From Sneathiella sedimenti (lineage in GTDB: Bacteria; Pseudomonadota; Alphaproteobacteria; Sneathiellales; Sneathiellaceae): a stretch of 64,000 nucleotides of DNA. The stretch is taken from contig NZ_JAFLNC010000002.1 in NCBI RefSeq assembly GCF_017313765.1, positions 496,001 to 560,000 of the forward strand, written 5' to 3'. The notes under the pieces are model-generated. The model was not told the origin of the DNA, did no database searches, and was given only the letters and a program-made list of their open reading frames with translations. Position 1 is the stretch's first letter. Every line of letters begins with the position of its first letter. A program made the translations under genes and the position numbers. Of this stretch, positions 54,215-64,000 are shown piece by piece.

Positions 54215-56272
54215 ATGGCGGAACTGTTGCTGGAGCTTTTCTCCGAGGAAATCCCTGCACGTATGCAGAACAAGGCGGCGGATGATCTGGTCCGTCTGGT
54301 CAGTGCCGGGCTGAAAGACGCCGGGCTCGCATTCGAAAGCGCCCGTGGCTTTGCGACGGCGCGGCGCCTTGCGCTTGTCATCGAGGGCCTGCCAATTTCG
54401 CAAGAGGACACTTCTGAAGAACGGCGCGGTCCCCGTGTTGGCGCGCCGGACAAGGCGGTGGAAGGGTTCCTGAAATCCGCCGGGCTCTCCCGCGACCAGC
54501 TTGAGGAACGGGAAACCGAGAAGGGCAGCTTTTACTACGCCGTGATCGAGTCCAAGGGACGCCCAACGATTGAGGTCTTGCCCGCACTCCTGAATGCGGC
54601 GATCTCCGCCGTGCCCTGGCCAAAGCCAATGAAATGGGGCAGTTATTCCGCGCGCTGGGTGCGCCCGCTCCATAATATACTCTGCCTGTTCGACGGTAAG
54701 ACGGTCCCTTTGAGCTGGGAGCATCTGACGGCCAATGACCAGACCTTCGGTCATCGTTTCATGGCGCCGGAGGCGATAACGGTGAAAGATTTCGCTGATT
54801 ATCAGGCGCGTCTTAAAACCGCCCTTGTCGTGCTGGATGCGACGGAGCGAGAGAGAATTATCGCGGCAGATGCCGGTCGACTCGCAGAAGACGAGGGGCT
54901 GACGCTCATTGATGATCCGGCATTGCTGACCGAAGTGGCCGGCCTCGTTGAATGGCCCGAAAGCCTGATCGGCTCGATCGATACCAGCTTTCTTGAGGTG
55001 CCGCAGGAGGCCCTGATCTCCGCCATGCGCAGTCACCAGAAATATTTCTCGCTGGCTGGGAAAGACGGCAAGATGGCGCCGCGCTTTATCGTGGTGGCGA
55101 ACCTCCGCGCGGAAGATGGCGGCAAGCTGATCACCGCCGGGAACGAGCGGGTGCTGAGCGCGCGCCTTTCGGACGCCAAGTTCTTCTGGGACAAGGACCG
55201 GGAGAAAACCCTCGAAAGCCGTGTGCCGGATCTCGAAAAAATCATCTTCCATGCCAAGCTCGGCACGGTGCGCGAAAAAGTGGAGCGGGTTATCAAACTT
55301 ACCGCCGAGATTGCGCCCTATGTGCCGAATGCCGATGCGGATCTGGCTGCGCGGGCAGCCTTGCTTGCAAAAGCCGACCTGACCACCGAGATGGTCGGCG
55401 AGTTTGCCGACCTGCAAGGGCTGATGGGCCGCTATTACGCATCGCATGACGGGGAGAATGCGGCCGTCGCCACGGCGATTGAGGAGCATTATTCCCCCCT
55501 CGGGCCGAACGATAGCTGTCCGTCCGAACCGACAAGTGTCATCGTCGCGCTCGCCGACAAGATCGACACCTTGACCGGCTTCTATGCGATCAACGAAAAA
55601 CCGACAGGATCGAAGGACCCCTATGCGCTTCGCCGCGCCGCGCTCGGCGTAATCCGGCTGGTGCTGGAGAATAATCTCCGTCTGCCGCTGCTGGAGATTT
55701 TCAAGAAGGCCGGCGCGCTGCAATCGGTGCCCGACACGTTGGATGCCAACGAGTTGCTGGCATTCTTTGCCGACCGGCTGAAGGTTCACCTGAAGGAACA
55801 GAACGTCCGCCATGACTATATCAGTGCCGCGTTCGGGCAGGGTGGGGAGGATGACCTTGTCCGCCTGATGGCGCGGGTTGAGGCGCTCTCAAACTTCCTT
55901 GGGTCAGATGACGGGGCGAACCTGTTGATTGCTTACCGCCGTGCGGCCAATATCCTCCGCATCGAGGAAAAGAAGGACGGCGTCTCCTATGACCAGCCGG
56001 TGGAGGAAGGGCTGCTTGCCGATCCCGCCGAGACAGCGTTGCAGGAACGGATTACGGAAGTTACTGGCCTTGTTTCCGGTGCGCTTGCCCAAGACGGGTT
56101 CGAGGCGGCGGGAACGGCTGCGGCGACATTACGAAAGCCTGTTGATGCGTTCTTTGACAAGGTCACCGTGAACGCAGAAGACAGTGCGCTTCGGGCGAAC
56201 CGCCTGCGGCTTCTCTCCACCATCCGCAACCTGTTGGATCAACTCGCGGATTTATCGAAAATAGAAGGCTAA
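54215..56272 (+). CDS. glyS: glycyl-tRNA synthetase beta subunit
   Basis: A 685-residue subunit that binds the tRNA; it starts [21 protein letters not shown], has the [12 protein letters not shown] segment and C-terminal [17 protein letters not shown] anticodon-binding region. It follows glyQ without a gap and precedes ppdK by 78 bases. glyQ-glyS-ppdK is a well-known alphaproteobacterial arrangement. Confidence 0.97.
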   Translation: MAELLLELFSEEIPARMQNKAADDLVRLVSAGLKDAGLAFESARGFATARRLALVIEGLPISQEDTSEERRGPRVGAPDKAVEGFLKSAGLSRDQLEERETEKGSFYYAVIESKGRPTIEVLPALLNAAISAVPWPKPMKWGSYSARWVRPLHNILCLFDGKTVPLSWEHLTANDQTFGHRFMAPEAITVKDFADYQARLKTALVVLDATERERIIAADAGRLAEDEGLTLIDDPALLTEVAGLVEWPESLIGSIDTSFLEVPQEALISAMRSHQKYFSLAGKDGKMAPRFIVVANLRAEDGGKLITAGNERVLSARLSDAKFFWDKDREKTLESRVPDLEKIIFHAKLGTVREKVERVIKLTAEIAPYVPNADADLAARAALLAKADLTTEMVGEFADLQGLMGRYYASHDGENAAVATAIEEHYSPLGPNDSCPSEPTSVIVALADKIDTLTGFYAINEKPTGSKDPYALRRAALGVIRLVLENNLRLPLLEIFKKAGALQSVPDTLDANELLAFFADRLKVHLKEQNVRHDYISAAFGQGGEDDLVRLMARVEALSNFLGSDDGANLLIAYRRAANILRIEEKKDGVSYDQPVEEGLLADPAETALQERITEVTGLVSGALAQDGFEAAGTAAATLRKPVDAFFDKVTVNAEDSALRANRLRLLSTIRNLLDQLADLSKIEG

Positions 56273-56350
56273 TTTTTACTTTTTACGCGTATGAGCATCT
56301 GTATGACACTGAAAAGTGAGTGAATTTAACATCAGAAGGGCGATATCGAG

Positions 56351-59029
<2,679 letters not shown>

Positions 59030-59052
59030 TCGACTGAGAGTCCAGTCAAAAG

Positions 59053-59080
59053 AAAAGCCCGGATTTTTCCGGGCTTTTTT
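59053..59080. terminator. terminator between convergent ppdK and mrp
   Basis: Ten-base stem AAAAGCCCGG / CCGGGCTTTT (59053-59062 with 59069-59078), loop ATTTTT, with a T run on the plus strand and an A run upstream, so it can end transcription in both directions. Confidence 0.85.
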
Positions 59081-59081
59081 G

Positions 59082-60203
59082 TTACTCGATGACGATTTTC
59101 GGGCCGGAAGGGGCGCCGAGGCTGGCCTCGATCCTTTCCTGAACCTTCGCGGCAAGGGCGCGATAGATCTTGGCGTGGGCGCTGTCCGGCTCGGTGGCGG
59201 TGATCGGCGTTCCGGCGTCGGAAGTTTTGCGGATATCCATATGCAGCGGTACTTCACCGAGGAAATCGACGCCGAGTTCATTGGCGGTTTCATGGGCGCC
59301 GCCATGACCAAAGATATCCGACCGATCGCCACAGGACGGGCAGAGGAAATAGCTCATATTCTCGATAATTCCAAACACTGGCACATCGACTTTCCGGAAC
59401 ATATTCAATCCCTTACGGGCGTCAATTAACGCAATGTCCTGAGGTGTCGAGACGATCACCGCGCCGGTCAGCGGGACCCGCTGCGCCAGCGTCAATTGGG
59501 CATCGCCGGTGCCGGGAGGCATGTCGACGACAAGGACATCAAGCGTGCCCCAATCCACATCGAACACCATCTGCTGCAGCGCGCTCATGATCATCGGGCC
59601 GCGCCAGATCATCGGCGTGTCCTCCTCGACGAGGAAGCCCATGGACATGACTTTCAGGCCCCACTTCTCCATCGGGATCAGTTTCTTGCCATCTTTGGAG
59701 TCCGGCTTGCCTTTGAGTCCCAGCATGCGCGGGAGGGAGGGGCCGTAGACATCGGCGTCCAGCATCCCGACCTTCAGGCCCAGGGCGGCAAGGCCGAGCG
59801 CGAGATTGACGGCGCAGGTGGACTTGCCAACGCCCCCCTTGCCAGAGGCGACGGCGACAATCGCGGCAACGCCCGGGACATCCGGTTTTTGCGCCGGCTG
59901 CTGAGGTTGTTGCTGCTGTTTGGGTTGGGGGCGGGACGGCGCCGGTTGTGCGGCCTGTTCCGCCGTCAGCACGACGCTCGCCGATTTCACGCCGGGCAGG
60001 CCGAAGACCGCATCCTCGCATTTCCGGCGCAGGATTTCCATCTCGCCCGCGTCCTTCGGGTTGATTTCAAGCGCGAAACCGACATTGCCGTCCTTGATCA
60101 CCAGACCGGCAATCATGCCGAGCGCCACCACGCTTTTGCCCGACTTTTCATCGATGATCTTATCGAGGCAATTGAGGATGATTTGCTCATTTATCGCTGA
60201 CAT
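59082..60203 (-). CDS. apbC: P-loop iron-sulfur cluster carrier protein (Mrp/ApbC)
   Basis: A 373-residue cytosolic scaffold that transfers Fe-S clusters to apoproteins. N-terminal DUF59/MIP18-like domain (SAINEQIILNCLDKIIDEKSG), a Pro/Gln-rich linker (about 88-110), then the MinD-like P-loop GKGGVGKST (121-129) and the C288-x-x-C291 pair (FLCPSCG) that binds the cluster. ATG 60203 is the start; a start 42 codons upstream would lack conservation. Convergent with ppdK. Confidence 0.93.
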   Translation of the reverse strand: MSAINEQIILNCLDKIIDEKSGKSVVALGMIAGLVIKDGNVGFALEINPKDAGEMEILRRKCEDAVFGLPGVKSASVVLTAEQAAQPAPSRPQPKQQQQPQQPAQKPDVPGVAAIVAVASGKGGVGKSTCAVNLALGLAALGLKVGMLDADVYGPSLPRMLGLKGKPDSKDGKKLIPMEKWGLKVMSMGFLVEEDTPMIWRGPMIMSALQQMVFDVDWGTLDVLVVDMPPGTGDAQLTLAQRVPLTGAVIVSTPQDIALIDARKGLNMFRKVDVPVFGIIENMSYFLCPSCGDRSDIFGHGGAHETANELGVDFLGEVPLHMDIRKTSDAGTPITATEPDSAHAKIYRALAAKVQERIEASLGAPSGPKIVIE

Positions 60204-60394
60204 GCTTGAAAACTCCGCTTCGGACACAAAATGGTAGGCATATAATAAAAAGTCTGCAGGATCACGGGTTGGGAGAAATAAAGCACCTCTCTTGACCGTG
60301 TTACGTTGCAGAATGTTGCAGGGTGTCATATAACGCGACTAGATAAAGTTAGCAAACGCGCAAATCAGCGTATCAATGAAGGAGATGCAATTCT

Positions 60395-61489
60395 ATGCCT
60401 TGGAGTAATCAGGGTGGCAACGACGGAGGCTGGCAAGGCGGCGGTGGTAACCGCGGACCTTGGGGGCAGGGGCCGAGCGGTCAGCAGCCCCCCAATCTGG
60501 AAGATATCATCAAGAAGGGCCAGGATCGGTTGAGAGATATCATCCCCGGTGGCGGTGGCGGCAAGATCGGCATCATCATTCTTTTGCTGGTTATTCTGTG
60601 TGCATGGCTGATCAGCGGCTTTTACAAGGTTGAGACCACAGAGCAGGGCGTTGTTCTTCGCTTCGGCAAATGGTCGGAAACAACCCAGCCCGGCCTGAAC
60701 TATCATCTGCCGTATCCGATTGAGACGGTGCTGACGCCTGAGGTAACGAAGGTTAACAGTGTCGAGATCGGCTTCCGCCCGACGCGCGGTGGCGGATCGA
60801 CTCCGGTTGAGGCGGAAAGTCTGATGCTGACCGGCGACGAGAATATCGTCGATGTCGGCTTTACGGTACTCTGGCGGATCGCCGATGCCGGCAAGTTCCT
60901 CTTTAACGTCGATCAGCCGGAGCTCACCATCAAGGCAGTAGGCGAGAGCGCCATGCGTGAGGTAATCGGGCGCACGGACCTGACGGCGGCCATTACCGAA
61001 GGCCGGCTATTGGTCGAGACGGAAGTGTTGAAACGGCTTCAGGAAGTGCTCGACGAATATGGCGCGGGCGTTTCCATTCTGCAGGTACAGCTTAAAAATG
61101 CGGAACCACCGAGTCAGGTGATTGCCGCGTTCCGCGATGTGCAGGCCGCCGAGGCCGACAAGGAGCGGGCGCAGAACGAAGCGCTGGCCTACGCCAACGA
61201 CATCATCCCGCGGGCCCGTGGTCAGGCGGAAATGATCCGTCAGGAAGCCGAAGGTTATAAGCAGCGTGTGATTGCCGAAGCCGAAGGTGAGGCGGCGCGC
61301 TTTATTTCCATCTATAACGAATATGCCAAGGCGCCTTATGTGACGCGTCAGCGTATCTATCTTGAGACGCTGCAGGAAGTGTTCACAGGTAAGCAGAAAA
61401 TGATCATTGATATTGGTAAGGACGGAGCGCAAGGCGTTGTTCCCTACCTGCCGCTCAATGAACTGCAGAAAGGGGCGATCAAGAAATGA
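60395..61489 (+). CDS. hflK: FtsH modulator HflK (SPFH domain)
   Basis: Inner-membrane SPFH protein of 364 residues. Gly-rich N-terminus (PWSNQGGNDGGWQGGGGNRGPWGQ), membrane helix about 56-74 (IGIIILLLVILCAWLISGFYKV), then the SPFH/stomatin core ETTEQGVVLRFGKWSETTQPGLNYHLPYP and coiled coil EADKERAQNEALAYANDIIPRARGQAEM. It forms a complex with HflC that modulates FtsH. Ribosome site GAAGGAGAT. Overlaps hflC by ATGA. Confidence 0.96.
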   Translation: MPWSNQGGNDGGWQGGGGNRGPWGQGPSGQQPPNLEDIIKKGQDRLRDIIPGGGGGKIGIIILLLVILCAWLISGFYKVETTEQGVVLRFGKWSETTQPGLNYHLPYPIETVLTPEVTKVNSVEIGFRPTRGGGSTPVEAESLMLTGDENIVDVGFTVLWRIADAGKFLFNVDQPELTIKAVGESAMREVIGRTDLTAAITEGRLLVETEVLKRLQEVLDEYGAGVSILQVQLKNAEPPSQVIAAFRDVQAAEADKERAQNEALAYANDIIPRARGQAEMIRQEAEGYKQRVIAEAEGEAARFISIYNEYAKAPYVTRQRIYLETLQEVFTGKQKMIIDIGKDGAQGVVPYLPLNELQKGAIKK

Positions 61490-62370
61490 ATAAGACAGTT
61501 TTGACAGTTATCGCCATTTTGCTGGTGGCTATCGGTGTGGTTGCTTCCAGTGCCCTCTTTACCGTTTATCAGACTGAGCAGGCGATCGTCATGCAGTTTG
61601 GTAAGCCGCAAAAGGTTATCCAGGAACCGGGGCTTAACTTCAAGCTCCCCTTCGTGCAGGATGTTGTCTATGTGGACAAGCGTGTCCTGTCCGTCAGCAC
61701 ACAGCGTGAAGAAGTCGTGACACGGGACCAGAAGCGCCTGATGGTGGATAGCTTTGCCCGGTTCCGTATCGCCAACCCGCTGCAGTATTACCAGTCCTAT
61801 GGCAATATCCAGATCGCCTATGCGCGACTGGAAACGATCCTGAACTCGCAGCTCCGGCAGAACCTCGGTCGCCAGTCCCTGAACAATATCGTTTCGGGCG
61901 AGCGGTCTAACCTGATGAACCAGATCCGGGAACAGGTGAACACGGAAGCCAAGGCATCCGGCATTGACGTGATCGATGTGCGGATCGTTCGGGCCGACCT
62001 GCCGAAGGAAAACAGCGAGAAGGTCTTTGACCGGATGCGGTCCCAGCGTGAGCAGGAAGCCAAGGAAATCCGGGCAACGGGTGCGGAAATCGCCCAGCGG
62101 ATCACGGCCAATGCAGACAAGGAACGCACGGTCCTGATCGCCAATGCCCGGAAGGATTCAGAAATCCTGCGTGGTGAAGGCGATGGGGAAAAGAACCGTA
62201 TCTTCGCTGACGCGTTCGGCAAGGACGAGGATTTCTTCGCCTTCTACCGCTCCATGCAGGCCTATCGCGGATCGATGTCGGACTCAGACACAACCATGGT
62301 GCTGTCACCGACATCGCAGTTCTTCAAATATTTCGATCGACAGAGTGTCACCTCTGAAGAAGACAAATAG
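61486..62370 (+). CDS. hflC: FtsH modulator HflC (SPFH domain)
   Basis: A 294-residue partner of HflK. Membrane helix at residues about 5-24, SPFH core VYQTEQAIVMQFGKPQKVIQEPGLNFKLPFVQDVVYVDKRV, typical C-terminal coil KEIRATGAEIAQRITANADKERTVLIANARKDSEILRGEGDGEKN, ending in the alpha-rich FYRSMQAYRGSMSDSDTTMVLSPTSQFFKYF. Start overlaps the stop of hflK. A terminator follows. Confidence 0.96.
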   Translation: MNKTVLTVIAILLVAIGVVASSALFTVYQTEQAIVMQFGKPQKVIQEPGLNFKLPFVQDVVYVDKRVLSVSTQREEVVTRDQKRLMVDSFARFRIANPLQYYQSYGNIQIAYARLETILNSQLRQNLGRQSLNNIVSGERSNLMNQIREQVNTEAKASGIDVIDVRIVRADLPKENSEKVFDRMRSQREQEAKEIRATGAEIAQRITANADKERTVLIANARKDSEILRGEGDGEKNRIFADAFGKDEDFFAFYRSMQAYRGSMSDSDTTMVLSPTSQFFKYFDRQSVTSEEDK

Positions 62371-62381
62371 GTAACAGTTTT

Positions 62382-62415
62382 AAAACGGCCCGTATCTGAC
62401 TGCGGGCCGTTTTTT
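62382..62415 (+). terminator. rho-independent terminator after hflC
   Basis: Eleven-base stem AAAACGGCCCG / CGGGCCGTTTT (62382-62392 with 62403-62413) with a ten-base loop and following T residues. It separates hflC from the DUF2065 gene. Confidence 0.88.
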
Positions 62416-62431
62416 ACAAGAGGCGGGACGC

Positions 62432-62620
62432 GTGGTAACGGATATTTTGCTGGCGGCGGCGTTGGTGCTGTTTTTTGAAGGCGCGCTCTATGCCCTGTTT
62501 CCCGACGGCATGAAGCGGATGATGGTTTCGGCACTTAATACTCCAAGCCATCTCTTGCGTATTTTCGGCCTGGTTTCGGCGATCCTCGGCGTCGTTTTCG
62601 TCTGGCTTATCCGCGGATAG
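62432..62620 (+). CDS. DUF2065 small membrane protein
   Basis: A 62-residue protein with two membrane helices (about 3-20 and 41-59). Pattern TDILLAAALVLFFEGALYALFPDGMKRMM and LLRIFGLVSAILGVVFVWLIRG is the DUF2065/YjeT family, which usually lies beside hflK-hflC. Starts with GTG at 62432, just after the hflC terminator. Function is unknown. Confidence 0.88.
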   Translation: MVTDILLAAALVLFFEGALYALFPDGMKRMMVSALNTPSHLLRIFGLVSAILGVVFVWLIRG

Positions 62621-62842
62621 CGCGGGTATGTGATTTGAAATTAATGGAATTTTGCATTTAACCAACATTTCTTGACAAACGGGTTTCAATTGCACATTTC
62701 TGCCTTAATTGATTTCTAGGTACATACAGCACAATGCACCGGACAATAGCGCTGGTGGATAAAAAAGAGGGGCTAATATTGTCAGTTGATCCTCTGCTCG
62801 CGATCTTTGGACCCCGGCAGAGAATCGAATTATAGAAGGAAG

Positions 62843-64000
62843 ATGGACTTGTATAACCGATACTCAGCACTGCCAAAATCGGCGGAGATTGATGCTCGAG
62901 CCATAGCGGATCATGCGCAGCGTGCGCGTAAATATGGTGCGGTCATCATATCAACCTTGACGGTTCTCACATTGATGACCGTTTTTTCATTTAATGTGAA
63001 GGCGCGGCCGGCGCCGGACAGTTTTGCCGATCTCGTGGAGAAGCTCTCCCCGGCGGTTGTCAATATCTCGACGACCCAGACCGTAAAAGGTCCAAGCGGC
63101 GGCTTCCCGAAACTTCCCGATGGTCATCCGTTCGAGGATTTCTTCAAGGAATTCGGAAACAAGGACAAGAATGGCGAGCAGCGCGAACGCAAGGCCACGT
63201 CCCTCGGCTCCGGTTTCGTGATCGATGCGAAGGATGGTTATGTGATTACCAATAATCACGTGATTGACGGCGCAGAAGAGATCAAGGTCATTTTCAAGGA
63301 TGGCGAGAAGTTGGCGGCCACCGTGGTCGGGACAGACCCGAAAACAGACATCGCGGTTCTGAAGATTGATCCCAAGGAATATCCGCTGGTCGATGTCGGC
63401 TGGGGTGACAGTGATGATTCCCGCGTCGGCGACTGGGTGCTGGCCATCGGGAACCCCTATGGTCTTGGCGGCACGGTGACGGCAGGTATTATCTCGGCGC
63501 GCGGTCGCGATATCCGCTCCGGCCCCTATGATGACTATATTCAGACGGACGCCTCCATCAACAAGGGCAACTCCGGCGGTCCGCTGTTCAACATGGACGG
63601 TGAGGTTATCGGCATCAACACAGCGATTTTCTCCCAGTCCGGTGGCAGCATCGGCATTGGCTTCGCGGTTCCATCCGAACTGGCGGTCCCGGTCGTTGCG
63701 CAGCTTATCGAGTTTGGCAAGACCAGCCGTGGCTGGCTCGGCGTTGTTATTCAGCCGGTGACCGAGGAAATTGCCGAAGGGCTTGACCTGAAAGATACCG
63801 ACGGCGTTCTCGTTGCCGGTGTTCCGGAGGATGGCCCTGCGTTCAAGGCGGGCGTCAAGGCCGGTGACGTGATCCTGAAGTTCAACGGCGAAAAGGTCGG
63901 CGAACCACGGGAACTTTCCCGCTTGGTGGCGGAATCCAAGGTTGGCTCCGAGGTGAAGGTAGAACTGTGGCGGAGCGGCGAGATCGTGACCAAGGAAGTG
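62843..64000 (+). CDS. Do family serine endopeptidase DegP/DegQ-like (5' part; continues beyond right edge)
   Basis: Periplasmic HtrA protease; 386 codons are visible, so the C-terminal PDZ2 part lies outside. A signal-anchor (about 32-50) precedes the catalytic triad H139 (ITNNHVID), D169 (KTDIAV) and S244 (GNSGGPLF). The first PDZ begins near GWLGVVIQPVTEEIAEGL. A disordered acidic stretch (KDKNGEQRERKATS) precedes the protease core, as in DegP. ATG at 62843 follows AGAAGGAAG. Location behind hflKC and DUF2065 is a known order, joining two membrane-quality systems. Confidence 0.93.
   Translation, partial: MDLYNRYSALPKSAEIDARAIADHAQRARKYGAVIISTLTVLTLMTVFSFNVKARPAPDSFADLVEKLSPAVVNISTTQTVKGPSGGFPKLPDGHPFEDFFKEFGNKDKNGEQRERKATSLGSGFVIDAKDGYVITNNHVIDGAEEIKVIFKDGEKLAATVVGTDPKTDIAVLKIDPKEYPLVDVGWGDSDDSRVGDWVLAIGNPYGLGGTVTAGIISARGRDIRSGPYDDYIQTDASINKGNSGGPLFNMDGEVIGINTAIFSQSGGSIGIGFAVPSELAVPVVAQLIEFGKTSRGWLGVVIQPVTEEIAEGLDLKDTDGVLVAGVPEDGPAFKAGVKAGDVILKFNGEKVGEPRELSRLVAESKVGSEVKVELWRSGEIVTKEV

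Noticed and set aside
53378-55813. 811-codon open frame antisense to glyQ/glyS
   Set aside because: Same reason: shadow of conserved sense genes; product shows no domain pattern.

Overview
The window looks like a chromosome segment of a free-living, probably marine alphaproteobacterium. The case rests on gene order and content: a HDAC-like/xseB/ispA/dxs operon, glyQ-glyS-ppdK, mrp (apbC) next to hflK-hflC-DUF2065-degP, several class III and DivK-like signalling proteins, and a close match to dimethylsulfoniopropionate demethylase (DmdA), an enzyme of marine sulfur cycling. The genus cannot be fixed from this sequence.

Layout. 1-3474 (minus): isoprenoid operon running HDAC-like, xseB, ispA, dxs (dxs leaves the window). 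3597-7804 (plus): RND efflux pair, divergent from the HDAC-like operon across a 122-base gap holding a perfect 16-base palindrome. 7936-17868: lipid, amine and redox metabolism (SDR, SnoaL-like, BLUF photoreceptor, class III aminotransferase, alpha/beta hydrolase, GST, semialdehyde dehydrogenase, fatty acid hydroxylase/sterol desaturase family, acyl-CoA synthetase). 18012-20814: three overlapping lipoprotein genes including an M48 protease, bracketed by two near-identical terminators. 20951-26967: MDR oxidoreductase, CPA1 antiporter, prfC, YajQ, a degenerate histidine-phosphatase lipoprotein and an MBL-fold hydrolase. 27222-34110: a signalling block with two STAS-like paralogs, then an operon of a haem-sensor-like secreted protein (DUF3365/Tll0287-like), a hybrid kinase with two receiver domains, a single receiver, a receiver-adenylate cyclase and a Tat-exported protein. 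34171-42570: a Cys/His-rich exported peptide behind a strong palindrome, CYTH-CHAD phosphatase, GAF kinase, an envelope gene pair, VOC, epoxide-hydrolase-like enzyme and dmdA.

42606-49736 is a 7.1 kb AT-richer integrative element inserted at the 3' end of tRNA-Pro(CGG). It is bounded by a 29-base direct repeat. It carries a tyrosine integrase next to the tRNA, a small serine recombinase, a RepA-like ATPase, a four-copy iteron-like array, a DUF4156-like lipoprotein, a RAMA-like protein, a small HicA-like protein, a membrane-anchored Mrr-type nuclease and a HEPN-like protein. There are no capsid, tail or conjugation genes. It resembles a phage-satellite or small plasmid-like integrative element with a defence cargo, and is the most novel part of the window.

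49902-64000: core genes again: polyprenyl diphosphate synthase (octaprenyl type), DUF2007, TrmN6-like methyltransferase, S49 peptidase, glyQ, glyS, ppdK, mrp, hflK, hflC, DUF2065 and the start of a DegP/Do protease. Membrane-protein quality control (HflKC, DegP) clusters at the right edge.
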